Shown here one piece after another: positions 1 through 8,768 of a stretch of 64,000 bases of DNA. The notes beneath the pieces are model-generated. The model worked only from the letters and a program-made list of their open reading frames with translations, was not told the DNA's origin and ran no database searches. Within the stretch, counting starts at the first letter, position 1. The number at the start of each line of letters is the position of its first letter. The position numbers and the translations under genes were made by a program. Source of the DNA: a bacterium SCSIO 12741 (GTDB taxonomy: Bacteria; Bacteroidota; Bacteroidia; Flavobacteriales_G; Salibacteraceae); assembly GCA_024398055.1 (NCBI GenBank), contig CP073749.1:3100594-3164593 (forward strand), written 5' to 3'.

Positions 1-77
1 TCACCCCCATTTATATTCTCCGTTAAACGAATGTACTCCTCAACTGTTTCTGGATTGTGGTAATAGGATTTTTCCAT
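1..77 (-). CDS. Partial CDS, N-terminus only (probable SAM-dependent methyltransferase)
   Basis: Only the first 25 codons are present; the gene runs off the left edge. Reading leftward from an ATG at 77-75, the peptide begins MEKSYYHNPETVEEYIRL and stays open to the boundary. The YYHNPETVEEYI opening resembles the N-terminus of small class I SAM-dependent methyltransferases common in Bacteroidota, but no catalytic motif lies inside the window, so the function is a low-confidence guess. It is divergent from the response regulator that follows. Confidence 0.5.
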   Translation of the reverse strand, partial: MEKSYYHNPETVEEYIRLTENINGG

Positions 78-139
78 GAACGTTCGATTCTATAGAGAAC
101 CAAGATACGGACAACTGGGTATTTAGACTTCTTAATAGT

Positions 140-832
140 TTGAGAAATGAAGAGTGGAAATGTCCTTCTATATTTGTTGAGATTTTGAGGAAGAATTTGA
201 ATTTACTTATTGCGGACGCGCACCCAGTATCACGTGAGGGAATCGAAGTATTAATTGAACGGTATTTTCCGGAGAGTCATATCGAAACCGTCGACTCTTT
301 GGATAATCTGACTGTTACTCTCCAAAAGGGAGCCCCCGATGTTCTGGTTTTTGATCCTGAATCACTGGAGTTGACCAAGCCTGCCCAGTACCGGAAAATC
401 AGGAACCTTGCTCCTGAAGCGCATCTTTTGGCCATCTCCGATCGTCCGAAAAAAGAATACATTCTTTCGGTTATCGAGAATGGAGTTCAATCCTTTTTGA
501 CCAAGGGGTGCAGCGCTGACGAAATTGAACAAGCGATTCTATCTACGCTGGATGGAGAAAAGTTCTTTTGCAACAAGGTGTTGAACGAGATCGTAGACCG
601 CTCTCCCGCTTCAGAGTCTTGTGATCCCACTTCGCTCACTAAACGGGAATTGGAGATAATCCAATTGATTTGTGATGGATTGAAAACCGTTCAAATAGCG
701 GAACAATTGAACCTAAGCGTTCACACCGTTAATACCCACCGGAAAAACATCATGAATAAGCTCCAATTCAAAACTCCGGCTGAATTGATTCGGTATGCTT
801 ATACCGCCTCAATAATCAAGGTGGAGTCCTAA
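140..832 (+). CDS. LuxR/NarL-family response regulator
   Basis: Two-component response regulator, a cytoplasmic DNA-binding transcription factor. Residues 20-150 form a receiver domain: acidic D26, a phosphorylatable Asp at about D72 in the strand LVFDPES, S100 and the conserved Lys in LTKG near 122. Residues 165-225 are a LuxR-type helix-turn-helix with LTKRELEIIQLICDG, TVQIAEQLNLS and VHTVNTHRKNIMNKL. The frame opens with TTG at 140; another TTG at 185 falls just before the receiver domain and is equally credible, and there is no in-frame ATG near. No histidine kinase is adjacent, so the signal is unknown. Its TAA interlocks with the TAG of the convergent DUF3108 gene (CTAA, 829-832). Confidence 0.9.
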   Translation: MRNEEWKCPSIFVEILRKNLNLLIADAHPVSREGIEVLIERYFPESHIETVDSLDNLTVTLQKGAPDVLVFDPESLELTKPAQYRKIRNLAPEAHLLAISDRPKKEYILSVIENGVQSFLTKGCSADEIEQAILSTLDGEKFFCNKVLNEIVDRSPASESCDPTSLTKRELEIIQLICDGLKTVQIAEQLNLSVHTVNTHRKNIMNKLQFKTPAELIRYAYTASIIKVES

Positions 833-1644
833 TCTTCAGGAGTGAATTTTAAAGGACTTCGGGTTCCTTCCGTTTTAGCCACAATGGCCTTTATAGAGCC
901 CACCAGAATGGGTGTCTCAATCATAACCGGTACTCGGTTTTGGTCTGCTGAGACATAGACCAACATATCTTCCCCTCCTTTAAATATGGTGCCCTCAATG
1001 AGCAAGGGACGAAACTTAAAACAACGGATCAGGCCCATTTCGTCTACTTCAATTTCCTCTTCTCCTAAAAAACGGATGTAGGAGTCGTTGACCTCATTGT
1101 CTAACAGTACCCGGATTGGAATTTTGTCTCCGTCCTTAAACTGGGAGAAATCGATTCGTCTGGCCACATATATCATGGAGAGCACATCAGATACGTCCAG
1201 TGTGCATTTGAGGGTATCCCTTTTAAGGCTACCATCCTTAAAAGTCCTTTTACTGTAGGCCAGTTGCTCTTCGTGATTAAAATGGTATTCGTAGTCGATA
1301 AAGGTTTTTCCTTCTTCCACTTTTCGGATAAATTCAAGCGGAGCCATGGTGTCTCCCATGGTTGTGGTCGATTGGTACAAGTCGCGAACTTTGTAGAACC
1401 AATCCCACTTGGCCAGGGTTTTCCCTTTTCCGGTAAGTAGGTAGGCAGGCTGTTGGTTGTATTGAATGGAATCTACCGTAAAACTCACTTCTCCAGCGTC
1501 AACCCATACAAATCCCCAGTGATAAGCAATTCGATAATCGATTCGTTCGCCGGGTTCAAAAACGGAGTCAGGAGGTAACAGTTGTTGTGCAACCGCTGAG
1601 TTAAACAGCAGAGCAAAAAAAATCCCCGCCCAACCTGAAGTCAT
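829..1644 (-). CDS. DUF3108 domain-containing exported protein
   Basis: 271 aa. Residues 1-20 form a short signal peptide ending in AVAQQ, although its n-region has no Lys or Arg, which is unusual. The mature part matches the DUF3108 pattern: a GERIDYRIAYHWG opening, then WYKVRDLYQS, FIDYEYHFN and late IETPILVGSIKAI. Members are periplasmic or outer-membrane-facing proteins of unknown function, predicted beta-rich. The start is the only ATG available and lies in the loop of a strong hairpin followed by eight U residues in the transcript, which looks like the terminator of the upstream DUF1573 gene. Translation of this gene may therefore depend on read-through. Function not known. Confidence 0.8.
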   Translation of the reverse strand: MTSGWAGIFFALLFNSAVAQQLLPPDSVFEPGERIDYRIAYHWGFVWVDAGEVSFTVDSIQYNQQPAYLLTGKGKTLAKWDWFYKVRDLYQSTTTMGDTMAPLEFIRKVEEGKTFIDYEYHFNHEEQLAYSKRTFKDGSLKRDTLKCTLDVSDVLSMIYVARRIDFSQFKDGDKIPIRVLLDNEVNDSYIRFLGEEEIEVDEMGLIRCFKFRPLLIEGTIFKGGEDMLVYVSADQNRVPVMIETPILVGSIKAIVAKTEGTRSPLKFTPED

Positions 1645-1660
1645 CCAGTTGGAGCGGGGA
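1615..1660 (-). terminator. Terminator-like hairpin spanning the DUF3108 start codon
   Basis: In the minus-strand transcript, TCCCCGC plus CCAAC (1660-1648, with one bulged base) pairs with GTTGG plus GCGGGGA (1634-1623), followed at once by eight U (1622-1615). It begins 21 nt after the stop of the upstream DUF1573 gene, so it is well placed as that gene's intrinsic terminator. The loop contains the ATG of DUF3108, and the U-run encodes part of its signal peptide. Confidence 0.75.
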
Positions 1661-1681
1661 ATAAATGAGTGTATGTTAATC

Positions 1682-2233
1682 TTACAGCGCAGGGTCTGGA
1701 GCTTCTTCTACAACCGCATTGATGTACAAATTGGTCACTTTAGGCTCGGTATTGGCCGTAATTACAACTGTCTTCGTTTGCTGCCCAATCTGGTTTCCAG
1801 GAGAGTATTTAACCAAAATCTCACCTGTAGCACCTGGAGCAATCGGTTCTCTTGGGTATTCTGGAACAGTACAACCACAAGAACCTTTGGCATCTTCAAT
1901 CACCAATGGAGTAGAACCCGTGTTGGTAAAATTGAAAATATGAACGTTTTCTGTGTGCTGCTTAACCGTTCCAAAATCGTGCATGTCACCATCCCAGGAA
2001 ACCGAGGTACTGTTGAATGTACTGGAACTTCCGCTTTCTTGATTAGGATCCACCTTTACGCTTAGGTCATTAGCTGGCGATGGAGGAGTAAAATTGTCAT
2101 TTTTGACGGCTGCGGCTGCCGGTCTTAATTTTCTTTTACCCTTGGAAGGGCTTTTGATAAAAGAAGAATATACAACGCCCACAGCAATCACCGCGAGCAG
2201 GCCGATCTTGATGTATTCCAGTGTTTCTTTCAT
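1682..2233 (-). CDS. DUF1573 domain-containing membrane-anchored protein
   Basis: 183 aa. A hydrophobic segment at about residues 9-26 (IGLLAVIAVGVVYSSFI) followed by basic KGKRKLRP suggests a signal anchor. The C-terminal half (about 85-175) is a DUF1573 Ig-like/ASH-type beta domain: DFGTVKQ, FNFTNTGSTPLVIEDAKGS, CGCTVPEYPREPIAPG and VKYSPG. The CGC motif and IAPG turn are hallmarks of the family, which is abundant in Bacteroidota and of unknown biochemical role. It follows the processing protease by 41 bp in the same direction. A paralogue lies at 47202. Confidence 0.88.
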   Translation of the reverse strand: MKETLEYIKIGLLAVIAVGVVYSSFIKSPSKGKRKLRPAAAAVKNDNFTPPSPANDLSVKVDPNQESGSSSTFNSTSVSWDGDMHDFGTVKQHTENVHIFNFTNTGSTPLVIEDAKGSCGCTVPEYPREPIAPGATGEILVKYSPGNQIGQQTKTVVITANTEPKVTNLYINAVVEEAPDPAL

Positions 2234-2274
2234 GATGTCTGTTCTGTTATTTCGAATGTAAATGTATAAAAAGG

Positions 2275-3872
2275 TTACTTGTATTCCAGTTTCAATTTGT
2301 TGAAGGTTTTGCCTTCAATGGCCTCAATAGCCTGGTTAAGTGTAGGGTCATTTTGGTTCAATACCTGAATGTAAACACCGCTGTTGAACAAACCTCTACC
2401 GAGGTAGGCCTTAAGCAGGTTTTTAATTTGCTTTTCAGAGGTGTTGTAGTCTTCTTCAACGTATTCCACACCTTGTTTTTCTCCGTAGGCCACCAATTGT
2501 TTGATGAGGTTCGAATCCACCTGAAAATCATTTACAAATCCGTATTTGTCTGGATAAGCAGCAGCCAGCTGATCTCTGTTTTGATCCAGGTAGGTGAGGG
2601 AGAATTGGTTGAAAACACCTTTGCGCAACAGCTTGAAGTAGTAGTCAGAACGTCCTGTCGTATCAGCGGGAACAAAAATGTCGGGCATAATTCCACCGCC
2701 ACCGTATACGGTACGTTTGTTAATGCGGGTTTCAAATTTCAGGGAATCAGGAAAATCAATGCTGTCCGCTGACATCAGCTCGCCGCCAGACAATCGTTTG
2801 CTAAGGTCTTTGTGGTATTCCTTTACACCTTCATCATACGGTCTTTGAATACAACGTCCCGAAGGAGTGTAGTAGCGCTGAATGGTCATTCTCACTTCAG
2901 AACCATCGGGTAGGGGAAGGGTTTTTGAACCAATCCTTTTCCAAAAGTTCTGCGACCAACGATAAGCCCTCTATCCCAATCCTGAATGGCACCGGAAACG
3001 ATCTCACTTGCTGAGGCAGAACCTTCGTCTACCAAAACGACTAATTTCCCCGTTTTGAATTGTCCACCTGGTGTAGCGTTCAAGTCACTTCTTGGAAATG
3101 CTCGCCCCTGGGTATACACCAAAAGCTTTCGACCATCAATAAACTGATCAGCCATGCTTTGAGCTGTACTTAGGTAACCACCACGGTTGCCACGAAGATC
3201 AACCACCAGGTTTTTCATTCCTTCTTGTTCGAGTTTTTTGATTTGAGCAATCAGTTCTTCCGTACTGTTTCTTGCAAATCGGGTAACGCGGACATAACCG
3301 GTCGTTTTGTTGACCATGTAACCTTCGTCCACACTGTAAATCGGAATTTTGTCTCGCTTGATGCGAAATTCAAGCAGGTCATCTTCTCCATGACGATAGA
3401 TTCCTACATTAACCATCGTTCCTTTTTTACCGCGTAGGCTTTTTACCACATCAGAGTTTTTAAACCCAACGCCGGCTACCGTATCACCTTCAATGGTGAT
3501 GATTTTATCTCCTGCCAGGATACCCAGTTTTTCAGAGGGGCCTCCAACGATGGGAGCCACTACCAAAATTGTGTCGCGGATAATGTTGAATTGAATACCT
3601 ACACCTTCAAAATTCCCTCTTAAAGGTTCATTCATTTTTTGTTTGTCCTCCTTCGAGATATACATCGAATGAGGATCCAAATCCTCCAACATCTTTTTAA
3701 TGGCATCATCCACCAATTCCATTTCGTCGACAGAATCCACATAGGTTTGAGAAATGATGGAAAGCATGGTATTAAATTTTCCCAAAGCCTCCGAAGCCCG
3801 ATCTTGGGCAAAAGAAGCATGAGAAAGAAGGAGGAACAGCGAAAAGACGCTGAAACGGAAAATCAATTTCAT
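2275..3872 (-). CDS. S41 C-terminal processing peptidase, frameshifted
   Basis: Periplasmic tail-specific serine protease of the CtpA/Prc type. The first part (3872-2892) has a signal peptide (about 1-22, ending SFAQ), a PDZ domain around 85-165 (GNFEGVGIQFN), the core LVVDLRGNRGGYL, and the Ser/Lys dyad: S287 in GSASASEI and K312 in TFGKGLVQ. The frame then breaks. The rest, RMTIQRYYTPSGRCIQRP onward, continues in another frame down to 2275. Adding one C to the run of four at 2913-2916 (minus strand) joins them as FPLPDGSEVRMTI, the usual family sequence, giving about 532 aa. The break is more likely a base-calling error than decay, since both parts are otherwise intact. Confidence 0.9.
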
Positions 3873-3894
3873 AATCTATCAGGAATGTAATCAG

Positions 3895-3902
3895 CAAATA
3901 TA
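3895..3902 (-). promoter_or_regulatory. Bacteroidota -7 element upstream of the S41 peptidase
   Basis: On the minus strand the sequence reads TATATTTG, a perfect match to the Bacteroidota consensus TAnnTTTG, 23 bp before the ATG at 3872. No clear -33 TTG at the usual spacing is visible. Confidence 0.5.
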
Positions 3903-4030
3903 GCAAGCTTTGTGCCCAGCCCTGTGCCGCCCATTCCACTTTTGGTAAATTCTGTTAACCCATTCGCAAATCGACGGGTACCAGCTCAAACGTCCTGATT
4001 ACCTTCGCATTGGATTTGCACGATTTTAAG

Positions 4031-5293
4031 ATGAAACATTTTGGTTTAGTATTCCTATGCCTAGTTGCGTTTAGTGGCTTTGCTCAGGATAAAAAGGAAG
4101 CATTGTTCTTAGGGAACAGCTATACCTTCGGAAATAACTTACCTCAACTTATTGAAGATATCGCCCAGTCGAAGGGCGACACCTTTATTCACGATTCTCA
4201 TACACCCGGAGGGTATCGCTTAAGGCAACATGCTGGTGATGCTACTGGCCTGGGTAAGATTTCGGCCCGACCTTGGGACTATGTTATCGTTCAGGCGCAG
4301 AGTCAAGAGCCTTCTTTTCCCGCCTCTCAGGTACAATCGGAGGTATTTCCCTACGCTAAACAACTGGCTGATTCGATCCACAATTCCGGTCCTTGCGCAA
4401 AGACCGTATTCTTTATGACCTGGGGACGTAAGAATGGGGATGCTCAAAACTGCCAATTCTATCCTCCACTTTGTACCTATGATGGGATGCAAATGGAGCT
4501 TCGTAAAAACTATGTGAAAATGGCCTTGGACAACGATGCTTGGGTTGCTCCTGTGGGCATGGCGTGGAAATATGCACGAGACAACTGGCCCGCCTTGGAA
4601 CTCTATACCCAGGATGAAAGTCACCCAAATTTAGAAGGAAGCTATTTGGCGGCTTGTACCTTTTATGCGGTACTGTTCAACAAAAGTCCCATTGGAGCGA
4701 GTTATCCTGCAGGTATGCAAGTACACGATGCGGATAGTCTTCAAAAAGCCGCTTTTCTTACCGTATTCGACAGCATTCCGACCTGGAATATCATTCACGA
4801 TACAGCAGAAGCAACTTTCACCGTACAGGTAAGCGGCGATACCGTGAAGTGCTTTTCAGCAGGAAGTCGATACGATTCGTTATTCTGGGATTTTAATGAT
4901 GGAACCACCAGCCAGGATGTTAATCCGGTTCACATATACACCACTTCTGGAAACCACCGCATCGATCTTGAGGCCAGAACCGGTTGTGTATCTGCATCCG
5001 CGTTTGAAGATGTAGAAATTAAGGACAAGCCTTCTACCGTTTATGGAATTGAAGAGGCTGAAAATGGACTGATTTTATACCCCAATCCGACCACTGAGAC
5101 TTTGGTGTTGGAATCGGAAAAAGAGATTAAAAATGTTCAGATTTTGGATGCTTCTGGTAAGCAATTTCAGTTGAATTCTAAAAAAACTTCTACCCGAATA
5201 GAATGGGATGTAACCGCCTTGCCAACTGGCAGTTACTTTCTTATTATTGAATCTCAAGACGGGTGGATTCGAAAAGAATTTATAAAAAAATGA
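4031..5293 (+). CDS. SGNH/GDSL-type hydrolase (DUF4886-like) with PKD domain and T9SS type A sorting tail
   Basis: 420 aa secreted hydrolase, probably an esterase or deacetylase acting on a polysaccharide. The chosen ATG at 4031 gives a signal peptide ending FSGFAQ; a start 21 bp upstream adds only charged residues. The catalytic domain (about 22-230) has the nucleophile block LFLGNSYTFGNNLPQL (S30) and the Asp/His block DESHPNLEG (D195, H198). A PKD domain follows at about 255-335 (FWDFNDGTTSQDVNPVHIY), then a type A T9SS tail (345-420) with LILYPNPTTETLVL and a basic end, indicating export through the outer membrane by the T9SS and removal of the tail. The substrate is unknown. Confidence 0.85.
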   Translation: MKHFGLVFLCLVAFSGFAQDKKEALFLGNSYTFGNNLPQLIEDIAQSKGDTFIHDSHTPGGYRLRQHAGDATGLGKISARPWDYVIVQAQSQEPSFPASQVQSEVFPYAKQLADSIHNSGPCAKTVFFMTWGRKNGDAQNCQFYPPLCTYDGMQMELRKNYVKMALDNDAWVAPVGMAWKYARDNWPALELYTQDESHPNLEGSYLAACTFYAVLFNKSPIGASYPAGMQVHDADSLQKAAFLTVFDSIPTWNIIHDTAEATFTVQVSGDTVKCFSAGSRYDSLFWDFNDGTTSQDVNPVHIYTTSGNHRIDLEARTGCVSASAFEDVEIKDKPSTVYGIEEAENGLILYPNPTTETLVLESEKEIKNVQILDASGKQFQLNSKKTSTRIEWDVTALPTGSYFLIIESQDGWIRKEFIKK

Positions 5294-5310
5294 TCCCCCA
5301 ATAGGGGGAT
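5293..5310. other. Perfect short inverted repeat after the SGNH hydrolase stop
   Basis: ATCCCCC (5293-5299), loop AATA, GGGGGAT (5304-5310) overlaps the TGA stop. It is a stable 7-bp hairpin but is not followed by a T-run, so it is a weak terminator at best; it may stabilise the 3' end of the mRNA. Confidence 0.45.
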
Positions 5311-5481
5311 GGTGCTTCTCGGTTGTCTTTTGGTTAAACAATTCCAAAAACCAGAAAAAATGACACCCGAAAATTTTTCTATCCCACCTGGCAATTTTCT
5401 GCCGTTTATCCGGTTAAATGACCGGCGAACAACATCAATGGATTTTTATGTTAAAGGCCTAATCGGCAACTAATTTGCCAT

Positions 5482-5489
5482 TACTTTTG
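5482..5489 (+). promoter_or_regulatory. Bacteroidota -7 element upstream of the TonB-dependent receptor
   Basis: TACTTTTG matches TAnnTTTG and lies 21 bp before the ATG at 5511. No good -33 TTG is seen at 17-23 bp. Confidence 0.45.
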
Positions 5490-5510
5490 GCCAAAATTTA
5501 TAGATCAGAA

Positions 5511-7842
5511 ATGAAATTTTTCAAAGTGCTTAGCCTGCTTGGGCTAATGCTCATCTCACTAACTACCCTCGCACAAAAAGTCACGTTAAGTGGTTACATC
5601 CGATCCGGCGAAACTGGAGAGGAATTAATTGGAGCCACTGTTTTTGTCAAAGAAAAGGGAACGGGAACTGCAGCCAATATTTACGGATTTTACTCGGTAT
5701 CTCTTCCCCCGGAACTTACACACTTGAATATTCATTTTTGGGATTTGTGACCAACTCCCAAACGGTGGAATTGAAGGAGGACATGACCTTAAACGTTGAA
5801 TTAGCTCCTAATGCGGAAAGCTTAAAGGAAGTTGAAGTTATCGGTGAAGCCGAAAACAAAAACGTAGAAAGGATTCAAATGAGTACCGTCAACATGAAAA
5901 TGGAGACGATTAAAAAGATTCCAGCCCTGATGGGTGAAGTGGATGTTATCCGTGCGATACAGCTGCTTCCCGGGTTCAATCCGGTGGTGAAGGATCCGTA
6001 GGATTCTTCGTACGCGGTGGTGGACTGGACCAAAACCTGATCCTTTTGGATGAGGCTCCGGTGTACAATGCGGCTCACCTGTTTGGTTTCTTTTCAGTAT
6101 TTAATCAGGATGCGATCAAAAATGCAGAGCTCTTTAAAGGAGGGATTCCTGCTCGCTACGGAGGTCGTTTGTCATCGGTACTGGATGTGCGCATGAAGGA
6201 TGGGAACTCCAAGCGTTTATCCGTAAGTGGTGGAATTGGGTTGATCTCAAGCCGCCTTACCGTTGAAGGCCCAATCGTAAAGGATAAAGTTTCCTTCATT
6301 GTGTCTGGTAGACGGACCTATGGTGACCTTTTCTTAAAAGTACTTTATCCAAGTAGTGATATCCGAAGCCAAAGTCAATTGTATTTCTACGATTTGAATG
6401 GTAAGGTAAACTGGAGGATCAACGACAACAACCGGGTATTCGTTTCAGCCTACATGGGTCGCGACGTTCTGGGAGCTGCGGATCTTTTCAAAATGGGATG
6501 GGGTAACCGAACCGTTACGGCTCGTTGGAACCACATCTTCTCCAAAAAGGTATTCTCTAACTTGACGATGATTTACTCCAACTTTGACTACAGCCTGGGA
6601 GTTCCTTCCGGTACTGGTGCCTTTGATTGGACTTCAAAAATTATTGACTACAGTTTAAAGAATGATTACACCTGGTACTTAAACTCCAAGAACACGGTTC
6701 GTTTTGGATTCATCAGTACTTACCACCATTTCAAGCCAGCCGAAATTGTTCCCGGTAAGGATAATGACTCCTTCAATGAGATCAAGTTCTTTGACCGCTA
6801 TGCTTGGGAGAATGGAGTGTATGTAAGTAATGAGCAACGAATCGGAAGCCGTGTATCGGTACTTTATGGCTTGAGGTTCTCAACCTTTAGTAACGTGGGT
6901 AAGGATACGGTGTACACGTTTGACCAAGATTTGAACCGAACAGGTTACAATGCTTATGGCAGTGGAAAAATCTACAACACCTACACGGGTTTAGAGCCAC
7001 GTTTGGCAGTGAAGTATTCGTTGGATGATGTGAGTTCGGTTAAGGCTTCTTATAACCGTATGAACCAATACCTGCACTTAGCAACCAATACGGCTGGTGG
7101 AGCTCCATTGGATATCTGGATGCCCAGTAGCCCGAACCTAAAGCAAGGGATTGCTGATCAGGTGGCCTTAGGGTATTTCCGAAACCTGAATAAAAACATG
7201 TTTGAAACCTCGGTTGAAGTTTACTACAAGTGGATGGACAACCAGGTAGACTTTGTGGATAATGCAGAGATTCTCCTGAATCGATACATCGAAGGAGAGA
7301 TCAGACAAGGTAAGGGGCGTTCTTACGGTTTGGAAGTTTTTGTGAAAAAGCAAAAAGGAAAACTGACCGGATGGATTTCCTACACCTTATCCAGAGCGGT
7401 AAGAGAAACTCCAGGAATCAACAACGGGGAAACTTATGTAGCCAGTTATCACCGTCCACACAGTGCCTCCATTGTGATGAACTACGCGCTAAACAAGAGA
7501 ATTGATTTCTCCGCAACATGGGTATACAATACCGGAACACCGGTTACGGCTCCTACCGGAAAATTTGGATACGCTGGAGAAATTGCTCCAGTTTACTCGA
7601 ACCGAAACGATGCCACCATGCCTGACTATCACCGTATGGATGTTGGGATGAACTGGAAGTTAACTAAGGATGAGAAGAAACGCTGGCAAAACAGCCTGAA
7701 CTTCTCCATCTACAACGTTTACGCACGTAAGAATGCCTTTACGGTGAGCTTTGTTGAAGATCCTGATACAAAAGAGCCAGTGGCCCGTAAGACTTATTTA
7801 TTCTCCATTATTCCATCTATTACCTGGAACTTCAAATTCTAA
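5511..7842 (+). CDS. TonB-dependent receptor with carboxypeptidase-like N-terminal domain, frameshifted twice
   Basis: Outer-membrane TonB-dependent transporter, about 777 aa once repaired. A signal peptide (ISLTTLAQ) leads into a CarboxypepD_reg-like domain (VTLSGYIRSGETGEELIGAT), then the plug (IQLLPGVQSGGEGSVGFFVRGG, split here) and a 22-strand-type barrel rich in aromatic alternation, ending in NFKF. Two one-base losses break it: a C in the run at 5706-5710 (repair gives SLPPGTYTLEYSFLGFVTN) and a G at 5972-5974 (repair gives LLPGVQSGGEGSVGFF). Both repaired stretches are family-typical, so sequencing error is likely. It is translationally coupled (TAATG) to a DUF4249 lipoprotein, the usual partner of this receptor subtype. 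Ligand unknown. Confidence 0.92.
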
Positions 7843-8693
7843 TGAAAATGAAAAGATTAATTGGATTTTTAGCCGTATTGACACTGGTACTAACCGGATG
7901 TCAGGAGAACATCGATTTTGAATTGAATTCCGAGAAATCCAGAATTGTGGTGGAAGCTACATTGACGGATTCGGTGATGAAGCATCCGGTCAAATTGACG
8001 ATGACTACGAGTTATTACGAAACTCAATCGGCAACAATGGTGGATGGTGCTACAGTAACTATTACGGATGGAACAACTACCTGGCCTGTTATCCAGGAAG
8101 GGGATGGTCTTTATTACACTCCAGAGATGGGCATTGAGCCGAGCAAGACGTACACCTTGCGTATTGAAAAAGACGGCGAAGTATACGAAGGAACCGATTC
8201 TGCACCGATTAAGGTAAAAGTGGATAGCGTGGTGCTGAGATTGGTAGAGAATCCTGATTTCGAAACTGGCGAGGATATTCCTGAATATTCTGTGGTATTG
8301 TTCGCCCAGGAAAACCCGGGATTGGGTGACCACTACCTTTGGAAGTACTATGTAAAGAAGCCTGATACGGCCTGGAGAGATATGACTCCTCGTTTTAACG
8401 ATTGGTCGTATGCGGCGGATGACTTTGTAGATGGGCGCAGTCCAGCTGAAGGATGGGAGATCTTCGGATTTATCGATACCGCTGAGATACCCACTGGTTC
8501 ATTGGTGAAAATGGAGATGTACAGCATCTCTAAAGAGTACTACGAATTCCTTTCGGCCATGTCTCAGCAAACGAATAGAGGAGGCCTTTTTGATGGTCCT
8601 CCTGCCAATATTCCAACCAACATGAGCAACAATGCCATCGGCTTTTTTAATGTGGCTCCTATGGATTATGGAATTGACGTAAATGAATACTAA
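7842..8693 (+). CDS. DUF4249 family lipoprotein
   Basis: 283 aa. A lipoprotein signal peptide ends at LVLTGC (Cys20), followed by DUF4249 features: IDFELNSEKSRIVVEATLTDS, then an Ig-like region (ATVTITDGTTTWPV, YTLRIEKDGEVYEG) and a C-terminal region ending APMDYGIDVNEY. DUF4249 proteins are outer-membrane-associated partners encoded next to TonB-dependent receptors in Bacteroidota; their precise role is not established, with surface ligand capture as a plausible analogy to SusD. The ATG overlaps the receptor stop by one base (TAATG). A terminator follows at 8721. Confidence 0.88.
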   Translation: MKMKRLIGFLAVLTLVLTGCQENIDFELNSEKSRIVVEATLTDSVMKHPVKLTMTTSYYETQSATMVDGATVTITDGTTTWPVIQEGDGLYYTPEMGIEPSKTYTLRIEKDGEVYEGTDSAPIKVKVDSVVLRLVENPDFETGEDIPEYSVVLFAQENPGLGDHYLWKYYVKKPDTAWRDMTPRFNDWSYAADDFVDGRSPAEGWEIFGFIDTAEIPTGSLVKMEMYSISKEYYEFLSAMSQQTNRGGLFDGPPANIPTNMSNNAIGFFNVAPMDYGIDVNEY

Positions 8694-8720
8694 TAGAGAA
8701 AAAAAAGAATAAAAAGGAAA

Positions 8721-8750
8721 ACCGGAAGCACACCACTTCCGGTTTTTTTT
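8721..8750 (+). terminator. Rho-independent terminator after the DUF4249 gene
   Basis: ACCGGAAG (8721-8728) pairs with CTTCCGGT (8736-8743) across a 7-nt loop and is followed by a run of eight T. It closes the TonB receptor/DUF4249 transcript. Confidence 0.85.
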
Positions 8751-8768
8751 GTCGTATTTTTTTAGTCC

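Noticed and set aside
1649-2065. Long plus-strand open frame opposite the DUF1573 gene
   Set aside because: It is a shadow frame; the minus strand encodes a clear DUF1573 domain and the plus translation has no family features.
5700-5980. Phase-variable homopolymers in the TonB receptor
   Set aside because: Tracts are only 3-5 bases, too short for typical slipped-strand switching, and the same error type occurs in unrelated genes.
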